NCBI GenBank assembly: GCA_942493345.1
Contig: OW818695.1
Span: 1,984,001 to 2,048,000, forward strand
Direction: 5' to 3'
DNA: 64,000 bases
Source: GWE2-42-39 sp942493345
GTDB taxonomy: Bacteria > Bacteroidota > Bacteroidia > Bacteroidales > Prolixibacteraceae
Below the pieces are notes generated by a model. The model worked only from the letters and a program-made list of their open reading frames with translations, made no database searches and was not told where the DNA came from. The number at the start of each line of letters is the position of its first letter. Position 1 is the stretch's first letter. Below, one piece after another: positions 18,348 to 26,799 of this stretch. Position numbers and translations under genes: made by a program.

Positions 18348-19103
18348 TTATTCACCTAACTTTGCCAGCAAATATTCGCGGTTCAACCGGGCGATGTTGG
18401 CAATCGAAATATTTTTCGGGCATTCTACTTCGCAGGCGCCAGTGTTGGTACAACCGCCAAAACCCAGTTCATCCATTTTGGCAACCATTGCTTTGGCACG
18501 GCGGGCAGCTTCAACACGCCCCTGTGGGAGTAATGCCAACTGACTAACTTTTGCCGATACAAACAGCATGGCCGAACCATTTTTGCAGGTGGCAACGCAA
18601 GCACCGCAACCAATACACGATGCAGCATCCATTGCATCATCAGCATCCGGTTTCGAAATAGGAATTGCATTGGCATCAGGTATACCACCTGTGCTTACCG
18701 AAACGTAACCACCGGCAGCAATAATTTTATCGAAAGCCGAACGGTCGACAATCAGGTCTTTGATGATTGGGAAAGCCCCGGAACGCCAGGGTTCGATGGT
18801 CACTGTTTCTCCATCTTTGAATTTGCGCATGTGTAACTGGCAAGTGGTCACATCATCGTCCGGTCCGTGTGGCCGGCCATTGATATACAACGAACACATT
18901 CCGCAGATGCCTTCGCGGCAGTCGTGGTCGAATGCAACCGGTTCTTTATTTTCACTGATGAGCTGTTCGTTCAGAATGTCCATCATTTCGAGGAACGAGC
19001 TGTCGGTCGATATGTTGCTTACTTTGAAGGTTTCGAAACGGCCTTTTTCTTTGGGGCCGTTTTGACGCCATATTTTAAGCGTAAGATTTATTGTTTTTTC
19101 CAT
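18348..19103 (-). CDS. sdhB: Succinate dehydrogenase/fumarate reductase iron-sulfur subunit
   Basis: This 251-residue protein carries electrons between the flavoprotein SdhA and the membrane quinone site. The N-terminal plant-ferredoxin domain binds 2Fe-2S through CREGICGMCSLYINGRPHG and a later Cys (TCQLH). The C-terminal ferredoxin domain has CIGCGACVATCKNG and CTNTGACEVECPKN, which ligate the 4Fe-4S and 3Fe-4S centres. It is the last gene of the three-gene operon sdhC-sdhA-sdhB, 24 bases after sdhA, and ends at a strong terminator. In Bacteroidota this complex often works as quinol:fumarate reductase; direction cannot be told from sequence. Confidence 0.95.
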   Translation of the reverse strand: MEKTINLTLKIWRQNGPKEKGRFETFKVSNISTDSSFLEMMDILNEQLISENKEPVAFDHDCREGICGMCSLYINGRPHGPDDDVTTCQLHMRKFKDGETVTIEPWRSGAFPIIKDLIVDRSAFDKIIAAGGYVSVSTGGIPDANAIPISKPDADDAMDAASCIGCGACVATCKNGSAMLFVSAKVSQLALLPQGRVEAARRAKAMVAKMDELGFGGCTNTGACEVECPKNISIANIARLNREYLLAKLGE

Positions 19104-19127
19104 GATTGATCTCCTTTTAAAAAGCCA

Positions 19128-21068
19128 TTACTTGTAATTACGCTGAACCATTTTTACACTTTCGTAAACCAGTTCTTCCTTGTGAAGCACAGGTTCTGAA
19201 CCTTCGCCCTTGTATTCCCAGCAGGAAACGTATGCGAATTTATCATCCTGACGAAGGGCTTCGCCTTCTTCTGTCTGATATTCTTCGCGGAAGTGTCCGC
19301 CACAGCTTTCTTCGCGGTTCAGTGCGTCGCGTGCCATCAGGTCGCCAATTTCAATGAAATCGGCCAAACGACTGGCTTTTTCCAGTTCAATATTCATTCC
19401 TTTCATTTCGCCCGGAATACGAACATTGCTCCAGAATTCTTTTTTTATTTCTGCAATGCGTTGAATGGCATGTTGCAAGCCTTCTTTGTCGCGCCCCATT
19501 CCTACAAAATCCCACATGGTCAAACCAAGTTCCTTGTGGATGCTGTCGACCGAACGTTTTCCGTTGATATTTTTCAGTTTTTCGAAACGGGCTTTTACCG
19601 CTTTTTCAGCTTCAACGAATTCCGGCTCGTTGGTTGTCATTCGCGGAGTGCGGATTTCATCAGCCAAATAATTCTGGATGGTGTATGGTAATACAAAATA
19701 ACCGTCGGCCAATCCCTGCATCAATGCCGAAGCTCCCAAACGGTTGGCTCCGTGATCAGAGAAGTTGGCTTCTCCGGCAGCAAATAAACCGGGAATGTTG
19801 GTTTGCAGTTCGTAATCGACCCAGATACCACCCATGGTGTAATGGATAGCCGGGTAAATCATCATCGGTGTTTTGTATGGGTTTTCGTCAACAATTTTTT
19901 CGTACATCTGGAACAAGTTCCCATAACGTTCTTCAATTACTTTTTCGCCCAGACGTTCGATTGACGATTTGAAATCGAGATAAACAGCCAACCCGGTAGC
20001 TCCTACTCCGTAACCGGCATCGCAGCGTTCTTTGGCAGCGCGCGAAGCAACGTCGCGGGGAACAAGGTTCCCAAACGCAGGATAACGGCGTTCCAAGTAG
20101 TAGTCGCGATTTTCTTCAGCAATTTGTGTAGGTTTCAGTTTTCCGGCACGAATGGCTTCGGCATCTTCTTTTTTCTTCGGAACCCAGATACGGCCATCGT
20201 TACGCAACGATTCCGACATCAGGGTCAGTTTGCTTTGGAATTCACCATGAACCGGAATACAGGTCGGGTGAATCTGGGCATAACACGGGTTAGCAAACAT
20301 AGCGCCTTTGTGAAAAGCTTTAATGATAGCCGATCCGTTCGATCCCATTGCATTGGTTGAAAGGAAGAATGTGTTTCCGTAACCACCGGTAGCCAATACC
20401 ACCGCATGAGCAAAGTGGCGTTTCAGTTCGCCGGTAACCAAATCGCGGGCAATAATACCGCGGGCTTTGCCGTCAACAATTACAATATCGACCAACTCGG
20501 TACGGGTGTACAATTTTACAGTACCGGCATTCACCTGACGCATCAACGCCTGATAAGCACCCAGCAATAACTGCTGACCGGTTTGTCCTTTTGCATAGAA
20601 TGTACGGCTAACCTGCGCCCCACCAAACGAACGGTTGTCAAGCAAACCGCCGTATTCGCGGGCAAACGGAACGCCTTGTGCCACGCACTGGTCGATGATG
20701 CTGTTGCTCACTTCGGCCAACCGGTGAACATTTGCTTCGCGGGCACGATAGTCGCCCCCTTTAATCGTATCGTAGAACAAACGGAAAACAGAGTCTCCAT
20801 CATTCGGATAGTTTTTTGCCGCATTGATACCACCTTGTGCCGCAATTGAGTGTGCACGGCGGGGCGAATCCTGGATAGCAAAGTTTTTTACATTGAACCC
20901 CATTTCGCCAAGAGAAGCAGCAGCCGAGGCGCCCGCCAGTCCGGTACCAACAATGATCACATCAAGTTTTCGTTTATTGGCCGGGTTTACCAGTTTCTGG
21001 TGATCTTTATAGTTTGTCCACTTCTGGGCCAATGGCCCTTCGGGTATTCTTGAATTAATTACGCTCAT
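19128..21068 (-). CDS. sdhA: Succinate dehydrogenase/fumarate reductase flavoprotein subunit
   Basis: The 646-residue catalytic subunit interconverts succinate and fumarate using covalently bound FAD. It shows DVIIVGTGLAGASAAASLGE (Rossmann glycine motif), RRAHSIAAQGGINAAKNYPN (with the His that carries FAD), GSNGSAIIKAFHKGA and the active-site region ARDALNREESCGGHFREEYQ near the C-terminus. The length and the YPNDGDSVFRLFYDT insertion match the longer type used with a single cytochrome b subunit. It lies 18 bases after sdhC and is co-transcribed with it. Confidence 0.96.
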   Translation of the reverse strand: MSVINSRIPEGPLAQKWTNYKDHQKLVNPANKRKLDVIIVGTGLAGASAAASLGEMGFNVKNFAIQDSPRRAHSIAAQGGINAAKNYPNDGDSVFRLFYDTIKGGDYRAREANVHRLAEVSNSIIDQCVAQGVPFAREYGGLLDNRSFGGAQVSRTFYAKGQTGQQLLLGAYQALMRQVNAGTVKLYTRTELVDIVIVDGKARGIIARDLVTGELKRHFAHAVVLATGGYGNTFFLSTNAMGSNGSAIIKAFHKGAMFANPCYAQIHPTCIPVHGEFQSKLTLMSESLRNDGRIWVPKKKEDAEAIRAGKLKPTQIAEENRDYYLERRYPAFGNLVPRDVASRAAKERCDAGYGVGATGLAVYLDFKSSIERLGEKVIEERYGNLFQMYEKIVDENPYKTPMMIYPAIHYTMGGIWVDYELQTNIPGLFAAGEANFSDHGANRLGASALMQGLADGYFVLPYTIQNYLADEIRTPRMTTNEPEFVEAEKAVKARFEKLKNINGKRSVDSIHKELGLTMWDFVGMGRDKEGLQHAIQRIAEIKKEFWSNVRIPGEMKGMNIELEKASRLADFIEIGDLMARDALNREESCGGHFREEYQTEEGEALRQDDKFAYVSCWEYKGEGSEPVLHKEELVYESVKMVQRNYK

Positions 21069-21086
21069 AGTTCAACTTCTTTTCGA

Positions 21087-21767
21087 TTAAAATTTAATCA
21101 GGAAATACAACGGAATGATTGAGAATCCAATCGCAACAAGGAGTGCAAAAACTTTTGCAACCAACTGCAGTCGGCAGATCCATAGTTTATTTGAAAAGCC
21201 AATGGTTTGAAAAGCCGACCAAAATCCGTGAGCCAGGTGAAAACCAAGCAGCAGGCCGCCCGCTACATACAGAAGATCGTAAACAACACTGGCTTTAAAC
21301 AAGCTGGCTACTAAAGTGTAGGTATCTTCCATTTCCACACCATTGACCAATACTTTCGACATCGATTCGGGGTCGAATTTAATTACCCAGAAAAAGTTAA
21401 TAACGTGCATGACCAGGAAAATCAGTATCATAGCGCCCAATATCAACATATTACGCGATGCCCATGAACTGGAATTCGTTTGTTGTGATACTTTGTAAGC
21501 AACCGGACGTGCTTTCATGTTCTGAATGCTGATAACAAGCGACCAGAAGATATGCACGATAAAGCCTAGCCCAAGTACCGGCTCCATGATTTTAATGGCC
21601 GGATTGGTGGCCATAAAGTTTGCGCCCAGGTTGAAAAGTTCACCGCTATCATCAAAAATTAACAGCAGGTTTATGCAAAGGTGAACCAAGATGAACATCA
21701 TCAGGAATAATCCGGTAATGCTCATCAAAAATTTTCTTCCAATAGAGGCAGTCAGAAAATTGCTCAT
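21087..21767 (-). CDS. sdhC: Succinate dehydrogenase/fumarate reductase cytochrome b subunit
   Basis: A 226-residue membrane protein with five hydrophobic segments: ITGLFLMMFILVHLCINLLL, then segments at about residues 65-85, 108-130, 155-180 and 200-222. The His residues in the first and fourth segments (VHLCIN; GFHLAHGFWSAFQ) and in VMHVINFFW are the expected haem b ligands. It anchors SdhA and SdhB and exchanges electrons with menaquinone. It is the first gene of the operon, with a consensus promoter 48 bases upstream. Confidence 0.92.
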   Translation of the reverse strand: MSNFLTASIGRKFLMSITGLFLMMFILVHLCINLLLIFDDSGELFNLGANFMATNPAIKIMEPVLGLGFIVHIFWSLVISIQNMKARPVAYKVSQQTNSSSWASRNMLILGAMILIFLVMHVINFFWVIKFDPESMSKVLVNGVEMEDTYTLVASLFKASVVYDLLYVAGGLLLGFHLAHGFWSAFQTIGFSNKLWICRLQLVAKVFALLVAIGFSIIPLYFLIKF

Positions 21768-21814
21768 AGATATTTATTTTTATTTTAACAATTAATTATA
21801 TCTCAAAAGTGGTA

Positions 21815-21845
21815 CAAAGGTAGATGAACCATTTTTACTTGCAAA
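21815..21845 (-). promoter_or_regulatory. Promoter of the sdhCAB operon
   Basis: On the minus strand TTTG (21845-21842) is followed after exactly 19 bases by TACCTTTG (21822-21815). This is the Bacteroidota primary-sigma consensus (-33 TTTG, -7 TAnnTTTG). It lies 48 bases before the sdhC start codon. Confidence 0.7.
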
Positions 21846-22106
21846 AAATGGCGCCCGAAAATAGCTAATTTATACTCGTTCCGAATTCCAAAAGAAGTGA
21901 AAACTTGAATATTCAACCAAAAAATTAAAATAAAGAATATAAATCAATATTTCCATTACCCGGGAATCCTTTCCCCATGGTGGTCACAGCTTTCCTTTTC
22001 GATATTATTTTGAAGAATGCTAAAGCCTCTGTGGGTTACTAAAATTTTTCGGCATTCGGGCAAATGGGGTTCGGTATATCACATTTGCTGTGTTCATGGC
22101 CGAATG

Positions 22107-23600
22107 CTATTCTTCCCCGAAAACCAGCGCTTCGTAGGCAAACAGCTCCGCCGTTTTCCATCCATCCCAGCCAATGCCGGCTTTGTCGCGGGCGCAATGG
22201 CCGAAAAATTCTTCTTTGCTCCAGCCTGTTTCAGTGGCTACCTGCGGCAAAAATGTTCCTGACAAGTTTCCTTTCCGGATATAAATTCCATGTTTTCCAA
22301 GTATAAACTCATCTGCCGACTGAATTCGTTTCATGGGGGTCAGTACAGAAATTTCAATTTTTAGTTGGTCGATTTCGCTGAATTGTACTTTTTCGAACCG
22401 ATGATCCTGGGTGGCGGCGGCAATGGCCATCGACTGCACCACTTCATACAACGGTAGCCGTGCATCGAATCGGCCAATGCAGCCCCGCAGCCGGCGATCT
22501 TTGTGCAGGGTTACAAAAGCCCCGCAGGGTGTTTTCAACGTCGCGCTCAACTGCGATGTGCTAACTACCGGAACGGTCCCTTTCCCGACAAATTCGGTAA
22601 TGGTTTCCCGGGCCAGTTTCAGCAAATATTTTTTATCCGTTTCGTTCAGCGAAAAACCTTTATCTGCGCTGATTTCAGTACCTTTTGAGAATGAAATTGC
22701 CCAGTAGCCGACCACCCGCTCTTTGTCGCCATACGGCGAATCTCCCGAATTTTTATACTGAAGCAAATCCACTTTTATATCTGGAATTTGTTCTGTCATG
22801 TAAAGCAAGGTAAGTACCGAACTCCATCCGCACAAGCTGGTGGATAAACCCGGGAACTCTTTTTTTGTATTGTTGTCCAGTGCTTTTATAAGTGCAGACG
22901 GCTTATTGCTTTTGATTGCATTGGCCGTGATTTGGTCGGCTGTAATTGCATTGGAATAAGATGGATAATGCGAAAAATCGCTGCTGATTACAAATAAATT
23001 CTTTTCATTCAGAAAAGGTTTTAAAATTGAAGCCAGGCTTTTTGCCGTTTCAACAGTCGACGAACCTATGATAATCGGGACAATCCGGAAATCGTTTTTC
23101 AGGTGATGTTGCAGGAACGGAAGTTGTACTTCGATGCTGTGTTCCGAACGGTGAGCTTCATCATAACATTTGATTAGTCTGTTTTTTTCAATCAGTTGTT
23201 GTGCCAGATCACGATCGACTTTTACCGTACCCAGCGGAGTTTCGTAGTCGCCTTTGCAATACACCGAAACGCTTGGAAAAGCTGATGTATGGCTCGACCC
23301 GATGATAAAAATACGATCAAATTTTCGGTTGGGATCAATTTGTTGATAGGCCGAAGCAGCCACTCCGCCGCTAAAAACATATCCGGCATGGGGAACAACG
23401 ATTGCCAATGGAACGGCGCTGCTTTTTTTCTGAAGAGCAGCAGCGAATAGTTGTTTCAGTGCGGCTTTCAATTCGTCGGGATTGCCGGAGTAGAAACGCC
23501 CTGCCGCGTAGGGTTTTCGGTTTTGTGAAGCCTTCTGGCCGGAAGCTGTCGTTGCTCCGAAAGCTGACAATAATAAGCAAATCAGAAACTTCGTATTCAT
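22107..23600 (-). CDS. AmmeMemoRadiSam proteins B and A fused: Memo-like plus AMMECR1 domain, with signal peptide
   Basis: Residues 1-22 look like a signal peptide (KFLICLLLSAFGATTASG). About 30-310 form a Memo-like domain related to class III dioxygenases, with the His-containing blocks VVPHAGYVFSGGVAASAY, GSSHTSAFPSVSVYCKGDYE, EHSIEVQLPFLQ and SSDFSHYP. About 320-497 form an AMMECR1 domain with the hallmark DRRLRGCIGRF. In many prokaryotes these two and a radical SAM protein are three genes; here two are one chain and no radical SAM gene is adjacent. The reaction of the system is unknown. The export signal is unusual for proteins usually considered cytoplasmic. Confidence 0.9.
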   Translation of the reverse strand: MNTKFLICLLLSAFGATTASGQKASQNRKPYAAGRFYSGNPDELKAALKQLFAAALQKKSSAVPLAIVVPHAGYVFSGGVAASAYQQIDPNRKFDRIFIIGSSHTSAFPSVSVYCKGDYETPLGTVKVDRDLAQQLIEKNRLIKCYDEAHRSEHSIEVQLPFLQHHLKNDFRIVPIIIGSSTVETAKSLASILKPFLNEKNLFVISSDFSHYPSYSNAITADQITANAIKSNKPSALIKALDNNTKKEFPGLSTSLCGWSSVLTLLYMTEQIPDIKVDLLQYKNSGDSPYGDKERVVGYWAISFSKGTEISADKGFSLNETDKKYLLKLARETITEFVGKGTVPVVSTSQLSATLKTPCGAFVTLHKDRRLRGCIGRFDARLPLYEVVQSMAIAAATQDHRFEKVQFSEIDQLKIEISVLTPMKRIQSADEFILGKHGIYIRKGNLSGTFLPQVATETGWSKEEFFGHCARDKAGIGWDGWKTAELFAYEALVFGEE

Positions 23601-23659
23601 AGTTATAAATCTTATTTATACGAAGTTAGCACTTATTTAAGTAAAAAGACAGGCTACAT

Positions 23660-23690
23660 TTTGTTTGAATGCTCAATTTCAATATTTTTG
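23660..23690 (+). promoter_or_regulatory. Consensus promoter upstream of the tRNA-Arg gene
   Basis: TTTG (23660-23663), 19 bases, TATTTTTG (23683-23690): both elements and spacing match the Bacteroidota consensus. The tRNA begins 117 bases downstream and no other gene lies between, so it probably makes a tRNA precursor with a long leader. Confidence 0.5.
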
Positions 23691-23806
23691 CATGGCTTTT
23701 TTGGGAACAAACATCAGATTTTAGATTAAAGACAAAATACATGTAAGTCCCGATGTTTCGTAGATATTTACCTTTTGTACTAAAATCTGGATTCAAAAAA
23801 TAAATT

Positions 23807-23878
23807 GGTTTCATAGTTCAACGGATAGAACGACAGTTTCCTAAACTGTAAATCCGGGTTCGATTCCCGGTGAGACTA
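23807..23878 (+). tRNA. tRNA-Arg, anticodon CCT
   Basis: The cloverleaf closes fully: acceptor stem GGTTTCA / TGAGACT with G-T pairs, D stem GTTC/GAAC, anticodon stem ACAGT/ACTGT with loop TTCCTAA (anticodon CCT at 23840-23842), a 4-base variable loop, T stem CCGGG/CCCGG with TTCGATT loop, and discriminator A at 23878. CCA is not encoded, as is usual in this phylum. It reads the arginine codon AGG. Confidence 0.95.
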
Positions 23879-23880
23879 CA

Positions 23881-23920
23881 AAAATCCTCTGTTTATTTTC
23901 CCGGAGGATTTTTTGTTTTT
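23881..23920 (+). terminator. Terminator of the tRNA-Arg transcript
   Basis: Stem AAAATCCTC / GAGGATTTT (23881-23889 and 23904-23912) with a 14-base loop, then TTGTTTTT. It begins 3 bases after the tRNA. Confidence 0.75.
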
Positions 23921-24036
23921 ACATACGACTTCATTAGTGTTCTTTTCTGGGATCAGTTGACAAAGTTGAGGGGAACCTTAAAATAAATATTTCCGGGAGA
24001 ATAAAGTGATAAACATTTTTATTTCCTTGTTTATCC

Positions 24037-24100
24037 TTAAACCCAGGGCGGCACTCCTTCGTCGCTTACCCTGGGCTAAATTCTATTGGCCTTTCAGGCC
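24037..24100. repeat. Interspersed palindromic repeat (CCCAGGG / CCCTGGG and GGCCTTTCAGGCC)
   Basis: CCCAGGG (24042-24048) pairs with CCCTGGG (24069-24075), and GGCCTTTCAGGCC (24088-24100) is the same 13-mer as at 2173-2185. With the 1986-2185 copy this marks a dispersed intergenic family of the kind common in Bacteroidota. Confidence 0.6.
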
Positions 24101-24157
24101 GTTTTTGCTCCGGTGTTAGGAAAAGCCCGTCAGTTTCAACTTTTGGGTAAAAACGAT

Positions 24158-24283
24158 TCAGATATGATCCGACAATATCGACTGTTTTGAAACGATATTA
24201 TCAAGATTGTCGGCCAAACTTTGTAGTGACATTCCAGCCATCTTTCGGGCAGAAATTAATCTGTTTGCAAAATTGTTTTTCAT
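24158..24283 (-). pseudogene. N-terminal remnant of an XRE-type transcriptional regulator
   Basis: Reading left from ATG 24283, 41 residues are encoded before TGA. FANRLISARKMAGMSLQSLA is the start of an XRE helix-turn-helix (helices 1 and 2), and NLDNIVSKQSI corresponds to the position where relatives read VTKQ-x-L-x-x-YE. Here the frame ends with LSDHI, so the DNA-reading helix and the usual C-terminal ImmA/IrrE-like peptidase part are missing. Upstream, at 24302-24337, is the inverted repeat GTTGACAAA / TTTGTCAAC, a likely former operator. Confidence 0.5.
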
Positions 24284-24301
24284 CGTTGCAGTAGGTTTTG
24301 T

Positions 24302-24337
24302 GTTGACAAACACATGAATTATTTCTTATTTGTCAAC
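24302..24337. promoter_or_regulatory. Inverted repeat, possible operator of the XRE remnant
   Basis: GTTGACAAA (24302-24310) and its exact complement TTTGTCAAC (24329-24337), 18 bases apart, lie 19 bases upstream of the remnant's start codon on the minus strand. The arrangement fits autoregulator binding; nothing else supports it. The rest of 24101-24499 holds no other gene. Confidence 0.35.
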
Positions 24338-24499
24338 CATTTTGAGATTATTTTTTAATCTATCACAAATTTTATTTCCTTTTGCACCATCAGCTTGGAT
24401 GACGATGAATATGATTGATGTGATGAGTATTGCTCATAAATCCCTTATATCTTTGCGTTTTTCAACTATCTTTGTCACCCTCAATAAAATTGTAGTGCA

Positions 24500-26533
24500 A
24501 TGATTGATTATAAACGTACCCTGATCACTTCTGCCCTTCCGTATGCCAACGGGCCGGTACACATTGGACACCTCGCCGGTGTATATGTCCCGGCTGATAT
24601 TTATGCACGATACCTTCGTATGAAAGGCGAGGAAGTGGCTTTTATCGGCGGTTCCGACGAACACGGTGTGCCCATCACTTTAAAAGCTAAAAAAGAAGGC
24701 ATTACCCCGCAGGATGTGGTCGATAAATACCACAGCATGATCAAGGATTCGTTTCAGCGTTTTGGAATTTCGTTCGATGTGTATTCGCGCACCAGTGCGA
24801 AAGTGCATCACGAAACCGCTTCTGAATTCTTTAAAAAATTATACGACGACGGAAAGTTCATTGAAAAAACGTCGGAACAATATTACGACGAAGAAGCCAA
24901 CCAATTTCTGGCCGACCGTTACATTACCGGAACCTGCCCGAAGTGTGGCAACGAAAAAGCCTATGGCGACCAGTGCGAAAGCTGCGGCACCTCGTTAAAT
25001 GCCACCGACCTGATCAATCCGAAATCGGTACTCAGCGGGAATGTGCCTGTGATGAAGGAAACCAAACACTGGTACCTCCCACTCGACCAGTACGAACCCT
25101 GGCTGAAAGAATGGATTTTGGAAGGTCACAAGGAATGGAAAACCAATGTGTACGGCCAGTGCAAATCGTGGATCGACAGTGGTTTGCAACCCCGCGCGGT
25201 AACCCGAGACCTCGACTGGGGCGTACCTGTTCCGCTGGATGAGGCCAAAGGGAAAGTGCTGTACGTGTGGTTCGATGCACCCATCGGGTACATTTCGGCA
25301 ACCAAGGAACTGACCCCCGAATGGGAAAAATGGTGGAAAGACCCGGAAACCAAAATGGTCCACTTCATCGGGAAAGACAATATTGTATTCCATTGCATCA
25401 TTTTCCCGGCCATGCTGAAAGCCGAAGGAACCTATATTTTGCCCGACAATGTTCCGGCCAATGAATTTCTGAACCTCGAAGGCGATAAAATTTCGACTTC
25501 GCGCAACTGGGCGGTTTGGCTGCACGAATACCTGGAAGATTTTCCGGGGAAAGAAGACGTGCTGAAATATACCCTCACGGCCAATGCTCCCGAAACCAAA
25601 GACAACGATTTCACCTGGAAAGACTATCAGGCGCGAAACAACAACGAATTGGTAGCCGTGTTGGGCAACTTTGTGAACCGCGCACTGGTTCTTACTCAAA
25701 AATATTACGAAGGGGTGATTCCGGCCGCCGGAGAATTGAACGAAACCGACCGGGCAGCCCTTTCGGAAATCAGCAAAATAAAAGCGGATGTTGAAAAAAG
25801 CCTTGATAGCTACCGTTTCCGCGAAGCATTGAAACTGGCAATGGATTTGGCTCGTCTGGGCAACAAATATCTGGCCGACGAGGAACCCTGGAAAGTGGTA
25901 AAAACCGATCCGGAACGGGTGAAAACGGTGATGAATGTGTGTTTGCAGATCACGGCCAACCTGACCATCATGCTGCAACCGTTTTTGCCTTTCAGTATGG
26001 ATAAACTGCGTGGGTTTATCAATCTTGAAGAACTGAACTGGGCAAATCTTGGACGTACCGATTTATTGCTTGCCGGGCACAAGGTAAATACTCCGGAACT
26101 GCTTTTCGAGAAGATCGAAGACGCAACCATTGATGCGCAGGTGCAAAAACTGCTCGACACCAAAAAAGCGAACGAAGCTGCCAATGCCGTTGCTAAACCG
26201 GCAAAAGAAAATTGCACGTACGACGATTTCCAGAAAATGGACATCCGCACGGGAACCATCATCGAAGCGGAAAAAGTAGCCAAAACCAAAAAACTGATGA
26301 AGCTGAAAATCGATACCGGCATCGATCAGCGCACGGTGGTTTCGGGCATTGCCGAATATTACGAGCCGGAGCAGGTGATCGGCAAGCAGGTTTCTATTCT
26401 GGTAAACCTCGAACCCCGCGAACTGAAAGGAATCATGTCGCAGGGAATGGTCCTGATGGCCGAAGATGCCGATGGTTCTCTGAAATTCGTTTCGCCGGTA
26501 CAAATGGTTAAAAACGGTTCGGAAATAAAATAG
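24500..26533 (+). CDS. metG: Methionine--tRNA ligase with C-terminal tRNA-binding domain
   Basis: Class I synthetase that charges tRNA-Met. In order it has PYANGPVHIGHLAGVYVPAD (HIGH motif), EVAFIGGSDEHGVPI, the zinc knuckle CPKCGNEKAYGDQCESCG, the variant KMSKS motif KISTSRNWAVW, the anticodon-binding helical domain (about residues 390-550) and a C-terminal OB-fold tRNA-binding domain (DFQKMDIRTGTIIEAEKV, about 575-677). At 677 residues it is the normal long form. TATCTTTG elements lie at 24448-24455 and 24467-24474, shortly before the start, but no well-spaced TTTG box accompanies them. The strong GC-rich antisense frames are shadows. Confidence 0.97.
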   Translation: MIDYKRTLITSALPYANGPVHIGHLAGVYVPADIYARYLRMKGEEVAFIGGSDEHGVPITLKAKKEGITPQDVVDKYHSMIKDSFQRFGISFDVYSRTSAKVHHETASEFFKKLYDDGKFIEKTSEQYYDEEANQFLADRYITGTCPKCGNEKAYGDQCESCGTSLNATDLINPKSVLSGNVPVMKETKHWYLPLDQYEPWLKEWILEGHKEWKTNVYGQCKSWIDSGLQPRAVTRDLDWGVPVPLDEAKGKVLYVWFDAPIGYISATKELTPEWEKWWKDPETKMVHFIGKDNIVFHCIIFPAMLKAEGTYILPDNVPANEFLNLEGDKISTSRNWAVWLHEYLEDFPGKEDVLKYTLTANAPETKDNDFTWKDYQARNNNELVAVLGNFVNRALVLTQKYYEGVIPAAGELNETDRAALSEISKIKADVEKSLDSYRFREALKLAMDLARLGNKYLADEEPWKVVKTDPERVKTVMNVCLQITANLTIMLQPFLPFSMDKLRGFINLEELNWANLGRTDLLLAGHKVNTPELLFEKIEDATIDAQVQKLLDTKKANEAANAVAKPAKENCTYDDFQKMDIRTGTIIEAEKVAKTKKLMKLKIDTGIDQRTVVSGIAEYYEPEQVIGKQVSILVNLEPRELKGIMSQGMVLMAEDADGSLKFVSPVQMVKNGSEIK

Positions 26534-26539
26534 AAAATA

Positions 26540-26640
26540 GCCCCCTTTAACTCCCCCCACAAGGGGAGAACCGGAAAAAACCGGATAAGATATTTGTCTT
26601 TGCCCCCTCTCCTTTGGAGAGGGCTGGGGAGAGGCTCCGT
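26540..26640. repeat. Palindromic intergenic repeats after metG
   Basis: Two elements of the same type stand side by side: CCCCCTTTAACTCCCCCCAC...GGGGAGAA (26541-26569) and CCCCTCTCCTTTGGAGAGG followed by GCTGGGGAGAGG (26603-26634). Such sequences are frequent between Bacteroidota genes; function unknown. 26641-26760 holds nothing I can name. Confidence 0.5.
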
Positions 26641-26760
26641 TACAACGACGCCAACTATAGTTGGTGCCGTTTTTCGTAAACAACAGTACCGCATTGGCGG
26701 ATCGGTTGTTTACCCCACATATTTCGAAACCGCTTTTCTACGGAAGGGCGGTTTTTTTGT

Positions 26761-26793
26761 AATAAAAAACCCCTCAGAAATTCTGAAGGGTTT
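26761..26793 (-). terminator. Terminator of the HU/SPOR gene
   Basis: Stem AAACCC-TCAGAA / TTCTGA-GGGTTT (26767-26779 and 26781-26793, one mismatch), followed on the minus strand by TTTTTTATT. It lies just beyond the stop codon of the gene at 26800. Confidence 0.7.
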
Positions 26794-26799
26794 CACATA

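Noticed and set aside
22053..22125. Inverted repeat GCATTCGG / CCGAATGC at the end of the Memo-AMMECR1 gene as a terminator
   Set aside because: The loop is about 40 bases and one arm lies near the coding end; too weak to call.
24995..25978. 327-codon open frame antisense to metG
   Set aside because: It lies wholly inside metG, has no recognisable domain and is typical of the antisense shadow of a GC-rich conserved gene.
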